A stretch of 64,000 nt of DNA from Nitratiruptor sp. YY09-18 (GTDB lineage: Bacteria; Campylobacterota; Campylobacteria; Campylobacterales; Nitratiruptoraceae). This document shows, piece by piece, positions 16,392 to 26,102 of this stretch; the stretch's first letter is position 1, and every line of letters begins with the position of its first letter. The position numbers were made by a program, and so were the translations under genes. Where the stretch lies: the NCBI RefSeq assembly GCF_016593235.1, contig NZ_AP023065.1, forward strand, positions 124,001 through 188,000, in the 5' to 3' direction. The notes under the pieces were generated by a model that was not told the origin of the DNA, made no database searches, and saw only the letters and a program-made list of their open reading frames with translations.

Positions 16392-17813
16392 CTAATAAGC
16401 ACCTTCTCTTTTGAAAATAACTTTAATTGTTTTAAAAAGTATCACAATATCGAGCCAAAGACTCCAGTTGCGTACATACCAGATATCTAAATCTATCCGC
16501 TCTTCAAATGGTATCTCACTTCTCCCGCTTACCTGCCAAAGTCCGGTAATACCAGGATATACAGCTGTAATATACTCCCTTTCATACTCTTGCATCTCTT
16601 GAACTTCACCTACCATATAGGGTCTTGGTCCTACAAGACTCATCTCTCCTTTGAGGACATTAAAAATTTGAGGAAGTTCATCAAGCGAGGTTTTCCTCAA
16701 AAATTTTCCAATAATCGTCACTCTTGGATCATTTTTGAGTTTTCTACGTTTAATCCATTCATCTTGAAGAGTTGGGTTTTTTTCAAGTATTTCATGCAGC
16801 CTCTCTTCCGCATCCTCATACATTGTCCGAAATTTGTAGCATGAAAAAACCTCTCCATCTTTACCAACCCTTTGTTGTACAAAAATGACAGGACCTTTGG
16901 AGGTAGTTTTGATAAGAAAAGCAATAATTGCCATGAAAGGAGCTAGAAGCGGAAAAATAGCAAGAGAGAAAGAATAGTCAAAAGCTCTTTTCATGAAAAA
17001 ATTGGTTCGACTTGCAAGATTGTTTTTGATCTCCAACGCCAAGAGGTCCTCTTTGAAAAAGTACCTTGTCTCCAATCCTACAATGGGGATTTCTTTGATA
17101 TCGGGTATGAAGAAGACATTTTCTACTTTATATAAAACTCTATTGACAATGTCAGAGATCTCTTCAGACTTTTTATTAGGTAGGGCTATGGCAACTACAT
17201 CAATTTTAGTAGCTTGAATGATCTTCTCAAACTGTTTTAATGGTGCAAGGATTTGTATACCTTCGATTTCTTCTATTTGCGATTTGTCATCAACAAAGCC
17301 TACTATATCATACCCTAGGTTATCTTCTTGCAGTACAGCTTTGTAAAAATCTTTAGCACTTTTATTTGATCCAAGTATTAAAACACTCTCTTTGCCAAGA
17401 TGTAATTTGTAGAGAATTTTTTTAAATAGTGGTCTTAAAATTGGTAAAATAAAACTACTTACCAAAAGCCATGATGCAATTATGAGACGTGAGTATTCAT
17501 GCGATTTTTTCAAAAAGAAGAGCAAAAAGATGATGAATATTGCACTTATTAAAAGTGATTTCCAGATATATTTTACCTCATCCCAAAATGTAAATCTTTT
17601 TGTGTAGAGCCCTTCATATAAAAATATAAGTAAGGGAAAAATGAGTACCCAAGAGTAACTTTTCATATCAATATAGCTGTTTTCTATGTTTGGCAAAAAG
17701 GATGGAAAGAGATGAACTCTTGCAAAAATAGTTATATAAAGAAGTAATGCGAGAATAAAAAGATCGAATATAAACAGAGAGAGCGAAAAAGCAAACTTAC
17801 TCTTTTTTATCAT
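16392..17813 (-). CDS. Polyprenyl-phosphate sugar-1-phosphate transferase (WbaP/WcaJ type)
   Basis: 473 residues from the ATG at 17813, which has GGAG 9 bases upstream; an ATG at 17828 lacks a good site. The N-terminal 130 residues hold four to five membrane spans, then a nucleotide-binding-like domain (VLILGSNKSAKDF), then a fifth span and the bacterial sugar transferase domain. Diagnostic motifs are KRAFDYSFS, YKFRTMYEDAEER, KTSLDELPQ and LVGPRP. It moves a sugar phosphate (often Gal-1-P or Glc-1-P) onto undecaprenyl phosphate, the first step of exopolysaccharide, capsule or O-antigen synthesis. Confidence 0.92.
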   Translation of the reverse strand: MIKKSKFAFSLSLFIFDLFILALLLYITIFARVHLFPSFLPNIENSYIDMKSYSWVLIFPLLIFLYEGLYTKRFTFWDEVKYIWKSLLISAIFIIFLLFFLKKSHEYSRLIIASWLLVSSFILPILRPLFKKILYKLHLGKESVLILGSNKSAKDFYKAVLQEDNLGYDIVGFVDDKSQIEEIEGIQILAPLKQFEKIIQATKIDVVAIALPNKKSEEISDIVNRVLYKVENVFFIPDIKEIPIVGLETRYFFKEDLLALEIKNNLASRTNFFMKRAFDYSFSLAIFPLLAPFMAIIAFLIKTTSKGPVIFVQQRVGKDGEVFSCYKFRTMYEDAEERLHEILEKNPTLQDEWIKRRKLKNDPRVTIIGKFLRKTSLDELPQIFNVLKGEMSLVGPRPYMVGEVQEMQEYEREYITAVYPGITGLWQVSGRSEIPFEERIDLDIWYVRNWSLWLDIVILFKTIKVIFKREGAY

Positions 17814-17933
17814 AAAAAATTGCTCCATGAATTATTTTTCATCTCAATTATATCGAAAGCCCCTTATTCTTTTTCAACCATATCTTAGCAAATTTTGTGT
17901 AGCATTGTATAAATAAAAACATAACGGTGGGCG

Positions 17934-18623
17934 ATGCGGATTAGGACAAAACTCTCTATCGAACAAGATGGTGTGAAGCTTGGGGCTGGAAGAGTGAGAC
18001 TTCTAAGGCTCATAGACGAGCACGGTTCCATCTCTGCAGCTGCAAGGGCTCTTGGTATGAGTTACAAAAAAGCGTGGGATAGTATTGAGCAGATGAATAG
18101 CTTTGCAGTGAAGCCTTTGGTGGTGCGCCAAAGTGGAGGAAGTGGTGGTGGTGGTACAAAGCTGACAGATTTTGCAAAGGAGCTTTTGCAGCTTTATGAA
18201 GAAACAGAGCAAAGACTGCAAAAGTTTATAAGTGGGACTAGTGAAACTTCATCCCTTAACCTCTCATCTCGCAACAAAATAAAAGTACATATCAAAAAAA
18301 TAAAAGTTAAAGTTGAGGAAGTGGTAGTTCACGGTATGCTTGGCGAGCAAAAACTCAAAGCCATTATCACTCATCAAGCTTTGCAAGAGCTAAATCTCAA
18401 AGAAAAAGATGAAGTGTTGTTTATCTTCAAAGCTGGTGCAGTGAGTCCAAAAGGAGGTAACACTCTAGAGGGAAGGCTTGTAGAAAAGATGGGTGAGCAA
18501 GAGATCAAAGTAGAGGTCGAAGGAGAAGTGCTCCATATTCGAGGTAAATTTAAGCTCAAAGGGTTTATGATTCATTTTAGTATCGATCCAAGACAAATAA
18601 TTATTGCAAAGGAAACAAAATGA
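17934..18623 (+). CDS. modE: ModE-like molybdate-responsive regulator
   Basis: 229 residues. Residues 1-90 form a winged helix with the ModE signature GSISAAARALGMSYKKAW and the glycine run GGSGGGGT. After a linker, residues 115-229 resemble molybdopterin-binding (Mop/TOBE-type) repeats that bind molybdate. It is the first gene of a modA-modB-modC operon and overlaps modA by 4 bases, so it probably represses its own operon when molybdate is plentiful. TATAAA near 17910 is a plausible -10 region. Confidence 0.88.
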   Translation: MRIRTKLSIEQDGVKLGAGRVRLLRLIDEHGSISAAARALGMSYKKAWDSIEQMNSFAVKPLVVRQSGGSGGGGTKLTDFAKELLQLYEETEQRLQKFISGTSETSSLNLSSRNKIKVHIKKIKVKVEEVVVHGMLGEQKLKAIITHQALQELNLKEKDEVLFIFKAGAVSPKGGNTLEGRLVEKMGEQEIKVEVEGEVLHIRGKFKLKGFMIHFSIDPRQIIIAKETK

Positions 18624-19327
18624 GAGTAGCTTTTATTGTTTTACTCTTTACGCTTTTTTTGCAAGCGCAGACTTTGCGTATTGCTGCTGCGGCAAATTTG
18701 AGTTTTGTGATGCAAGATATCGTGAAGAGTTTTGAACAGAGTTATCCAGATATAGATGTACAGGTCATTACAGGTAGTAGCGGCAAGCTGACAGCGCAGA
18801 TTAAGCGAGGAGCCCCTTTTGATATTTTTTGCTCAGCAGATATGCGCTATCCAGATGAGCTCTACAAAAGTGGCTTGACATATACGAGGCCTCTGGTTTA
18901 TGCCAAAGGTGCTCTTGTGCTTGTGGGCAAAAATATTCATACGCTCAAAGACCTACAAAAGTGCCAAAAAATTGCAATTGCAAATCCAAAAACTGCACCC
19001 TATGGTCTTGCTGCAAAGGAGGCTTTGGAGCATATGGGAGTTTATGAGAAATTAAAGAGAAGATTTATCTATGGTGAGTCGATTGCCCAAACTACAGCAT
19101 ATACTATCAAAGTTGCAGATTGTGGTTTTATAGCAAAATCAGCTTTGCAAGCTAAACCTTTACAGCAATTACATGCTATTGATATTGATCCCAAGCTCTA
19201 TACTCCTATCGAGCAAGGCATCGTTATATTGCGTAACAATAGCGCTGCGAGGGCGTTTTTTGCCTACATTTTTTCAAAAGATGCAGCAAAAATTTTCCAA
19301 AAATATGGGTACATAATAGATGATTGA
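18620..19327 (+). CDS. modA: Molybdate ABC transporter periplasmic binding protein
   Basis: 235 residues with an N-terminal signal peptide (residues 1-17, hydrophobic, cleaved near LQAQ). The mature part begins LRIAAAANLS and contains TGSSGKL and GAPFDIF, the usual oxyanion-binding elements of ModA. It delivers molybdate or tungstate to ModBC. It overlaps modB by 8 bases. Confidence 0.95.
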   Translation: MRVAFIVLLFTLFLQAQTLRIAAAANLSFVMQDIVKSFEQSYPDIDVQVITGSSGKLTAQIKRGAPFDIFCSADMRYPDELYKSGLTYTRPLVYAKGALVLVGKNIHTLKDLQKCQKIAIANPKTAPYGLAAKEALEHMGVYEKLKRRFIYGESIAQTTAYTIKVADCGFIAKSALQAKPLQQLHAIDIDPKLYTPIEQGIVILRNNSAARAFFAYIFSKDAAKIFQKYGYIIDD

Positions 19328-19979
19328 TTGGACGCCATTTATCCTCTCGTTCAAGCTAGCATCTACAACTGTAGTGATTTTACTCACTATAGGAATACCA
19401 TTGGCATGGTATCTTGTGCGTTCACAAAATTTTATCAAGCCAATCCTTGAGACTGTTGTCTCGATGCCGCTTGTATTGCCGCCTACAGTGCTAGGATTCT
19501 ACATTATCTGGATGTTTGCACCAGACTCTCTTGTGGGAAAGCTATTAAACTCTGTTGGTATCGAGCCACTCTTTAGCTTTACGGGATTGGTGTTTGGAAG
19601 TGTGCTCTATAGCCTCCCCTTTATGGTGCAGCCTTTGCAAAGTGGTTTTAGTACCATACCAAAGAGCGTGATAGAGGCGAGTTTTGTAGCTGGGAAATCG
19701 AGCTGGCAAACACTTTGGAAAGTTGTGCTTCCAAGCTCTAAGCAAGCGCTTTTGACTGCAATTGTCCTCACTTTTGCACATACGATAGGAGAGTTTGGTG
19801 TGGTGCTCATGGTAGGTGGTTCGATTCCTGGAAAGACAAAAGTAGCAAGTATTGCGATATATGAGTATGTGGAGATGCTCGACTACCACGCAGCCCATAT
19901 ATATAGCGTGATTATGGTAGCAATCAGTTTCGCAGTGCTCCTTGTGGTCTACAGTTACAATAAAAAGAGGATATTTTAA
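19320..19979 (+). CDS. modB: Molybdate ABC transporter permease
   Basis: 219 residues with five or so membrane spans. The cytoplasmic coupling loop EASFVAGKSSWQTLWKVVLP carries the EAA motif that contacts the ATPase ModC. It has the length and layout of ModB proteins and shares its last base with the first base of modC. Confidence 0.94.
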   Translation: MIDWTPFILSFKLASTTVVILLTIGIPLAWYLVRSQNFIKPILETVVSMPLVLPPTVLGFYIIWMFAPDSLVGKLLNSVGIEPLFSFTGLVFGSVLYSLPFMVQPLQSGFSTIPKSVIEASFVAGKSSWQTLWKVVLPSSKQALLTAIVLTFAHTIGEFGVVLMVGGSIPGKTKVASIAIYEYVEMLDYHAAHIYSVIMVAISFAVLLVVYSYNKKRIF

Positions 19980-20779
19980 TGTTGCGAGCTGGGGTGTACA
20001 AAGAGCTTGCAAGCTTCTCCCTTGAAGCCTCGTTGCACTTAGAAAGAGGAGAGTTTTTGGCCCTGCAGGGCAAAAGTGGAAGTGGAAAAACGACACTTTT
20101 GCGCATTATTGCTGGACTAGAGTCTGCAAAAGGGGCTATTGAGGTAGATGGAGAGCTCTGGCTTGATGGATCCAAGACCCTTCCACCTCAAAAACGATCC
20201 ATTGGTTTTGTTTTTCAAGATTATGCACTCTTTCCTAATATGTGTGTAATCGAGAATCTATTGTATGTACACAATGACAAAGCTTTGGCATACCATCTCT
20301 TGGATCTATGTGATATGAAAGATTTGGCTATGCGCTATCCCCATGAGCTCAGTGGTGGGCAAAAGCAGCGTGTAGCACTTGCAAGAGCCTATATGCGCAA
20401 ACCAAAAATTATGCTCCTTGATGAGCCTTTGGCAGCACTGGACCCTGTGATGCGCTCATTTTTGCAGACAAAAATCAAAGAGCTTCATGAGGAGTTTGAA
20501 GCGACGACGATCATGGTAAGCCATGATATTGGCGAGATATATCGCCTTGCAGATCGTATTGCCATCATGGAGGCAGGGAAGATCAAAGCGTTTAAAGAAA
20601 AGCGCGACTTTGTAGGACCTGGCAAACATCTAGCAGAAGTGGTGGGAGTAGGAGAAAAATTTATAGAAGTAGCGTTTATAGGAGGAATCTATCGCCTCCC
20701 AAAAATGAAAGAGTATCAAATAGGAGAGCTTGTGGAAGTAAATATAGAAGGATTGAGAGTTTGCACTACATCCTCATAA
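19979..20779 (+). CDS. modC: Molybdate ABC transporter ATPase
   Basis: 266 residues. Walker A (GKSGSGKTT), the signature LSGGQKQRVALARAY and Walker B (MLLDEPLAALD) are intact, and the D-loop and H-loop (MVSHD) follow. The C-terminal regulatory domain is short compared with the 350-residue E. coli ModC, so the TOBE part may be missing or reduced; molybdate sensing is then left to ModE. Confidence 0.93.
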   Translation: MLRAGVYKELASFSLEASLHLERGEFLALQGKSGSGKTTLLRIIAGLESAKGAIEVDGELWLDGSKTLPPQKRSIGFVFQDYALFPNMCVIENLLYVHNDKALAYHLLDLCDMKDLAMRYPHELSGGQKQRVALARAYMRKPKIMLLDEPLAALDPVMRSFLQTKIKELHEEFEATTIMVSHDIGEIYRLADRIAIMEAGKIKAFKEKRDFVGPGKHLAEVVGVGEKFIEVAFIGGIYRLPKMKEYQIGELVEVNIEGLRVCTTSS

Positions 20780-21348
20780 GAGAGCTTCGCAAAAGCATCC
20801 GTGGATTTGTCAAAAATGGCGAAGTAGTTATAAAGGCTCCCTATTTTGTGCCTCAAAGGGTCATAGATAATTTTTTTGCCAAGCATAGAGACTACTTTGC
20901 TGCAAAGCTCTATCCAACTTATATCTACTATCTTGGCAAAGCTTATAAGATTGCAAGCATAGAGGAGGGGTATAGGCTAGTGGATGAGCACTTTTTAAGT
21001 GATAGATATTTAGAAGATAATCTTGCACTGTTTTATAAAACGCAGGCCAAAGAGTATTTGCCAGGGCGCGTTGAAATGCTAGCATCAAAGTTTGGAGATA
21101 GGTATGCGAAGGTGCATATTACAGCAGCTAAAACAAGGTGGGGGAGTTGTTCGAGCAAAGGAAATATAAATCTTTCTTATCGTCTGATGATGCTTCCACC
21201 TGGGACGATTGATTATGTGATCATTCACGAACTATGCCATTTGCACCATTTCAACCACTCAAAAGCCTTCTGGAAGCTGGTGCAGCAGCGTTGCAAAGAT
21301 TACAAGCAGCATGAAAATGAACTCAAAAAATTTGCAAAATTTTTATAA
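20761..21348 (+). CDS. YgjP-like metallopeptidase (DUF45)
   Basis: 195 residues from TTG at 20761, which overlaps the end of modC by 19 bases and has GAAGGA about 8 bases upstream. The zinc-binding motif HELCHLHHFNHSKAFW and the upstream TRWGSCSSKGNINLSYRL are characteristic of the YgjP/DUF45 (M48-like) family. The substrates of these soluble proteases are unknown. It may simply ride on the mod transcript. Confidence 0.88.
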   Translation: MHYILIRELRKSIRGFVKNGEVVIKAPYFVPQRVIDNFFAKHRDYFAAKLYPTYIYYLGKAYKIASIEEGYRLVDEHFLSDRYLEDNLALFYKTQAKEYLPGRVEMLASKFGDRYAKVHITAAKTRWGSCSSKGNINLSYRLMMLPPGTIDYVIIHELCHLHHFNHSKAFWKLVQQRCKDYKQHENELKKFAKFL

Positions 21349-21416
21349 ATTAATCTTAAATTAAGTATTTTTACATCATACTTGAGTAAATAATAAACAT
21401 ATTTAATGGAATTTTT

Positions 21417-23957
21417 ATGCAAAACTTTTTGACACCACAACTTCGCGATAAACTCATTCTTACAACTCCTAAAGGTGCTCTGGGTAATGTTGCAGCATTT
21501 CTCCTTGTACTTGCTCTTGTATGGCCGAAGATTGATTCAAATTTAATTATTTGGAGTATCTTTTTTATTCTTGTGGTCACTGCGCGACTTTATCTCTATT
21601 TTTTATATAAAAACAGAAGAGTTGTACTTCAGCAAATTATTCGTTTCTATATTACGTTAGCAATTTTGACTGCTGTGGTATGGGCTGGTGTTTTATGGCT
21701 TGTATTTAACGATGCTGATACTATTCACAGACTTTTTTTGGGATTTATTTTTAGTGGATTGGCTGCAGGTGGAGTGGTTCTCTTTTCTGTGATAGTGCAA
21801 CTTAGTATTGCATATGCTTCTATACTTCTTCTCTCCTATGCATTTTGGTCTTTTATGCATGGTGTCAAAATAGATTGGCTCATTGGGCTTGGTGCAATAT
21901 TTTTGTGGCTCTATCTTGTAAAAATTTCAAAAGATCTGCATCAGATGTTTGCTGATGTCATAAGTCTTACGCATCAAAAGGAGAAATACGCCCTAGATCT
22001 TCAAAAATCTCTCAAACGTTTGAAGATGCTCTTTGATAATATTCCTGTGGGAATATTTTTTTATGATAAAGAGCTACGGATTTTGGATGCTAACGAAGAG
22101 GTCTTTACGATTTTAGGTCTTAATTATGAGAAATTTTTAGGATATGAGCTTACAAAACTCACAGATGAGCGCTTGATCAATGCATTGAAGGAGAGCATAG
22201 CGCAGGGAAGAGGTATTAAACTCGAAGGTGAATTTATCATAGAAAATCCTTACAAACGTATCTGTATGCGCCTTCATGTGACACCTGTTTATAATGAACG
22301 CGGTGAGATAGTGGGAGGTCTTGGTATTATACAAGATATTACTCATGAGTATGAGGCCAAAAAGAAACTCGAGCACTATGCACAGTTTTATCTTACAAAT
22401 CCAAATCCTGTCCTGCAGCTTGATTGCAAGACCCATAAAATAGTAGTAGAAAATGATGCAGCCAAAGAGCTGCGCATATTAATGAGTGATTGGGAAGCTT
22501 TTCAAGATCAACTCTGTGAAACTTCTAAGCAAAAAGTAGAGAAGCAGATAGGTAAAAAGTATTACAGTTTTTTTGTCGTTGATGTCAATCGCCATCTGCG
22601 CAATGTGTATGCAGAGGATATCACTGCACAAAAATTAGCAGCCAAAGAGGCTGAATTTTATGCTTATTATGATGAGCTTACAAAACTCCCACGCAAAAAG
22701 ATTTTTGTAGAGTTTGTTAAAAAGGCGATGAAGCACGCAAAGCGATACAAGCGTCTTAATGCTCTGCTTTTTTTGGATCTTGATGATTTTAAAAAAATCA
22801 ACGATACATTTGGTCACAGCGTGGGTGACATGTTTTTGATCACAGTGGCTGGACGATTGCAAAAGATTTTGCGAGGAGAGGATGTGATTACGCGCTTTGG
22901 GGGAGATGAGTTTGCGATTTTGCTTACAAACTTACCAGGTAATACTACTCTAGCCAAAGAGAAAGTGGAACATGTCATAGAGAAGATTTTTGAAGAGTTC
23001 AATATACCTCTTTTTATCGATGGAGTGAAAATTTATCCTTCTATAAGTATAGGTGTAGCCCTTTTTGATTATGGTGATGTGGATGAGTTTATGAAAAATG
23101 CGGATATTGCTATGTATGCAGCCAAAAAATCAGGCAAAAATAGAGCTCTCTTTTTTGATGAGTATATGCACATAAACCTCTTGCAAAAAAACAGGATATT
23201 TAACGACTTAGAGCAAGTACAGCTCTCTAAAGATTTTTTGTTGTATCTGCAGCCAATTTATAATCTGCAAAAGAGGGATTTCGATAGTGCTGAAGCATTG
23301 ATACGTTGGAATTTTAAACAAAAAAGCATCATGTCACCGGCTCTTTTTATCGATCTTTTAAAGGAGAGTAAGCAGCTTTATAGAGTCACATTGTGGATAT
23401 TGCAAGAGGCTACGAAGCTAGCCAGCGAGTTTGACAATTTTGAGTATATTAGTGTCAACATAGGCCTTCAAGATCTCCTCCATCCAGATTTTCAAAAAGA
23501 TATTGGATATTTGATTGAGCAGCAGAATATAGCTCCAGAGCGCTTAGTATTGGAGATTACTGAGAGTGAGGCTGTGGAGGATTTTGCAGCTATGCAGCAG
23601 CAAATTGAATACTTGAAATCTTTAGGATTTCGCATAGCAATAGATGATTTTGGTGCCGGATATCCATCGCTCTATTATCTCAAGCATTTTTCGGTAGATA
23701 TGATAAAGATTGATAAAAGTTTTATAGACAATCTTGAAGAGAGTCAGAAAGATTTTGTACTCATCAGAGCTGTTTTGGAGCTAGCAAGGGTTCTTGATCT
23801 TGGGAGTGTTGTCGAAGGGGTTGAGAGAGAATCACAGATTAAAATTTTAGAAAATTTGGATGCTAAGAGAGTCCAGGGCTACTATTTTGCCGAACCTATG
23901 CCAAAAGATAAGCTAGTGCAGTTTTTACAAAAGACTACTTCCTCGCATAGTCACTAA
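21417..23957 (+). CDS. Membrane-bound PAS-GGDEF-EAL cyclic-di-GMP protein
   Basis: 846 residues. Order: about five membrane helices (20-170), a coiled linker (180-205), a PAS domain (about 205-310), a second PAS-like segment (320-410), GGDEF (about 412-585) and EAL (about 595-840). The cyclase motif GGDEF is intact at 495-499 and an inhibitory I-site RGED lies five residues before it (486-489). The EAL core is also intact: EAL at 626-628, LEITES, IDDFGAGY and KIDKSF. Both synthesis and breakdown of c-di-GMP are therefore possible. Its end overlaps the convergent DUF302 gene by 23 bases. Confidence 0.93.
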   Translation: MQNFLTPQLRDKLILTTPKGALGNVAAFLLVLALVWPKIDSNLIIWSIFFILVVTARLYLYFLYKNRRVVLQQIIRFYITLAILTAVVWAGVLWLVFNDADTIHRLFLGFIFSGLAAGGVVLFSVIVQLSIAYASILLLSYAFWSFMHGVKIDWLIGLGAIFLWLYLVKISKDLHQMFADVISLTHQKEKYALDLQKSLKRLKMLFDNIPVGIFFYDKELRILDANEEVFTILGLNYEKFLGYELTKLTDERLINALKESIAQGRGIKLEGEFIIENPYKRICMRLHVTPVYNERGEIVGGLGIIQDITHEYEAKKKLEHYAQFYLTNPNPVLQLDCKTHKIVVENDAAKELRILMSDWEAFQDQLCETSKQKVEKQIGKKYYSFFVVDVNRHLRNVYAEDITAQKLAAKEAEFYAYYDELTKLPRKKIFVEFVKKAMKHAKRYKRLNALLFLDLDDFKKINDTFGHSVGDMFLITVAGRLQKILRGEDVITRFGGDEFAILLTNLPGNTTLAKEKVEHVIEKIFEEFNIPLFIDGVKIYPSISIGVALFDYGDVDEFMKNADIAMYAAKKSGKNRALFFDEYMHINLLQKNRIFNDLEQVQLSKDFLLYLQPIYNLQKRDFDSAEALIRWNFKQKSIMSPALFIDLLKESKQLYRVTLWILQEATKLASEFDNFEYISVNIGLQDLLHPDFQKDIGYLIEQQNIAPERLVLEITESEAVEDFAAMQQQIEYLKSLGFRIAIDDFGAGYPSLYYLKHFSVDMIKIDKSFIDNLEESQKDFVLIRAVLELARVLDLGSVVEGVERESQIKILENLDAKRVQGYYFAEPMPKDKLVQFLQKTTSSHSH

Positions 23958-24387
23958 TCTGATCTAAAACCTTGTCCATTTGCAAAAGTAACCTTTTTTG
24001 CAGATGGTAGTAGCGTAGCAGTTCTATTGGTTTATGGTAGGAAATATATGTTTTGCCTTTGAGACGAAAGACGAGTATACGCATAGGCAGATCGAGTCCT
24101 GCACGCACATCAAGTTTCATGAGTTTTGCACCAACTTTTGGGTTACCAAAGATGATGAGGTATGCCGGATCTATCCTCACTTTTACACTTTTGGCCATTT
24201 TTGTATGATCTATGGCAGCAATGATCTTAAAGCCCTTTTTTTTGATGATGTATTTGAGTTTTTTGATGGTTGTATAGTAGCTATTTTTGCTCCTCTTTTG
24301 GACAATATGTGGTGATTGCAAGAGTGGATTGAGGCTTTTTGCGCTAAGTAAGAAGGAGATGAGCAGCAACAGAATAATCTTTTTCAT
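23935..24387 (-). CDS. Secreted DUF302 domain protein
   Basis: 150 residues with an N-terminal signal peptide (hydrophobic residues 3-16, probable cleavage near LSAKS). The mature part matches the DUF302 pattern: GFKIIAAIDH, then YLIIFGNPKVGAKLM, then LPMRILVF. DUF302 proteins are common near sulfur-oxidising genes and bind an unknown ligand. It sits alone on this strand and overlaps the end of the c-di-GMP gene. Confidence 0.82.
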   Translation of the reverse strand: MKKIILLLLISFLLSAKSLNPLLQSPHIVQKRSKNSYYTTIKKLKYIIKKKGFKIIAAIDHTKMAKSVKVRIDPAYLIIFGNPKVGAKLMKLDVRAGLDLPMRILVFRLKGKTYISYHKPIELLRYYHLQKRLLLQMDKVLDQISDYARK

Positions 24388-24479
24388 GATAATCCTTTGT
24401 GAGCATTGTAGCTAATAAAGTTTAATAGGCTATCTTAAGCAAGAGTGAGATAAAATAAAACTTAAAAACGGGGTGAGTG

Positions 24480-26102
24480 ATGACGAAATATATCTTCGTA
24501 ACTGGTGGGGTGCTAAGCTCTCTTGGCAAGGGAATATCTAGTGCAAGTATTGGTGCACTGCTCAAAAACAGCGGTCTTGATGTCTCTATACTCAAAATAG
24601 ATCCCTATATCAATGTAGACCCAGGCACCATGAGTCCGCTTGAGCACGGAGAGGTATTTGTGACTGCGGATGGTGCCGAAACTGATCTTGATCTTGGCCA
24701 CTATGAACGCTTTTTGGATGTGAAGCTCTCCCGCCTCAATAACTTCACTACCGGACAGGTCTATCTCTCTGTGATTCAAAGAGAGCGCAAAGGTGACTAT
24801 CTTGGTAAAACGATCCAGGTTGTTCCGCATATAGTTGAAGAGATCAAAAACCGCATCAAAAAGGCCGGAAAAGGCAAAGATGTTCTCATAGTGGAACTTG
24901 GAGGGACAGTAGGAGATATTGAAGGGCTACCGTTTTTGGAAGCTATCCGAGAGCTTACCCATGAACTTGGAGAGCACAAAGCCTACAATATCCATGTCAC
25001 ACTTGTGCCATATATCGCTGCAGCCGGAGAGCTCAAAACCAAACCTACACAACACAGTGTCCAAGAACTTCGCCGTATAGGGATAAGCCCCGATATGATC
25101 ATCGCTCGCTGCGAAAGACCTCTACCAAAAGATGTAAAAAGCAAAATTGCAAGAAGCTGTGGGATCCCTGAAGAGAGTGTGATAGAGGCAAAAGATGCCG
25201 AGACTATCTATAAAGTACCACTCAATTTCTTGCGGCAAAACATCCTCAAACCAATCTCTAAACAGCTGCGCCTCGGTGAGCTTGAGCCCAAAATGGATGA
25301 GTGGGATATGATCGTCAAAAAGATTATAGCTCCAAAAGATGAGGTAACGATCGCATTTGTTGGGAAGTATCTGGGACTCAAAGAGTCCTATAAGTCTCTC
25401 ACAGAAGCTCTTGTGCACTCTGGGGCGGCTCTTGATACCCGTGTCAATATCAAATGGGTTGATAGTGAACTTGTTGAGGCTGAGGGTATTGAAGAGTTCA
25501 TGAAAGATGTCAATGGTGTGCTTGTCGCAGGTGGTTTTGGAGAGCGGGGTGTGCTTGGGAAAATTGAAGCGATACGCTATGCAAGAGAAAACAAAATCCC
25601 TTATCTTGGTATTTGTTTGGGGATGCAGCTAAGCATCATTGAGTATGCACGCAATGTCTTGGGTATTACAGATGCAAACTCTATGGAGTTTGACCCTGAT
25701 ACAAAGCATCCAGTAATCTACCTTATAGATGAGTTTATCGATACGTCTGGTCAAAAGCAGATACGTACTCATACCTCTCCTATGGGTGGTACTATGCGTC
25801 TTGGTGAGTATCCGTGCAAGATTAAAGAGGGTACAAAACTTTGGGAGGCGTATAATCATCAAGATGTGATTTATGAGCGTCACCGCCACCGTTACGAGGC
25901 AAATCCGGCATATAGGAAAATGCTTGAAGAAAATGGAATGATTGTAAGCGGGGAGAGTGAAGAGGGTCTTATTGAGGCTGTAGAGATACAAGAGCACCCT
26001 TGGTTCATCGGTGTACAGTTTCATCCAGAATTTACATCACATTTGCAAAAACCAAATCCACTCATTACAGCATTTATAAAAAGTTCGCTTGATTATAAAT
26101 GA
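24480..26102 (+). CDS. pyrG: CTP synthase
   Basis: 540 residues from ATG at 24480 (a GTG at 24477 precedes it directly). It makes CTP from UTP, ATP and glutamine. The synthetase domain opens with [13 protein letters not shown]; the glutamine amidotransferase domain carries GICLGMQ with its nucleophilic cysteine and the catalytic HPEF near the end. Length matches the family. It overlaps recJ by 4 bases. Confidence 0.97.
   Translation: MTKYIFVTGGVLSSLGKGISSASIGALLKNSGLDVSILKIDPYINVDPGTMSPLEHGEVFVTADGAETDLDLGHYERFLDVKLSRLNNFTTGQVYLSVIQRERKGDYLGKTIQVVPHIVEEIKNRIKKAGKGKDVLIVELGGTVGDIEGLPFLEAIRELTHELGEHKAYNIHVTLVPYIAAAGELKTKPTQHSVQELRRIGISPDMIIARCERPLPKDVKSKIARSCGIPEESVIEAKDAETIYKVPLNFLRQNILKPISKQLRLGELEPKMDEWDMIVKKIIAPKDEVTIAFVGKYLGLKESYKSLTEALVHSGAALDTRVNIKWVDSELVEAEGIEEFMKDVNGVLVAGGFGERGVLGKIEAIRYARENKIPYLGICLGMQLSIIEYARNVLGITDANSMEFDPDTKHPVIYLIDEFIDTSGQKQIRTHTSPMGGTMRLGEYPCKIKEGTKLWEAYNHQDVIYERHRHRYEANPAYRKMLEENGMIVSGESEEGLIEAVEIQEHPWFIGVQFHPEFTSHLQKPNPLITAFIKSSLDYK

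Noticed and set aside
18120..18170. Simple GGTGGT-like repeat in the ModE-like gene
   Set aside because: It encodes the glycine-rich wing that is a normal part of the ModE DNA-binding domain.
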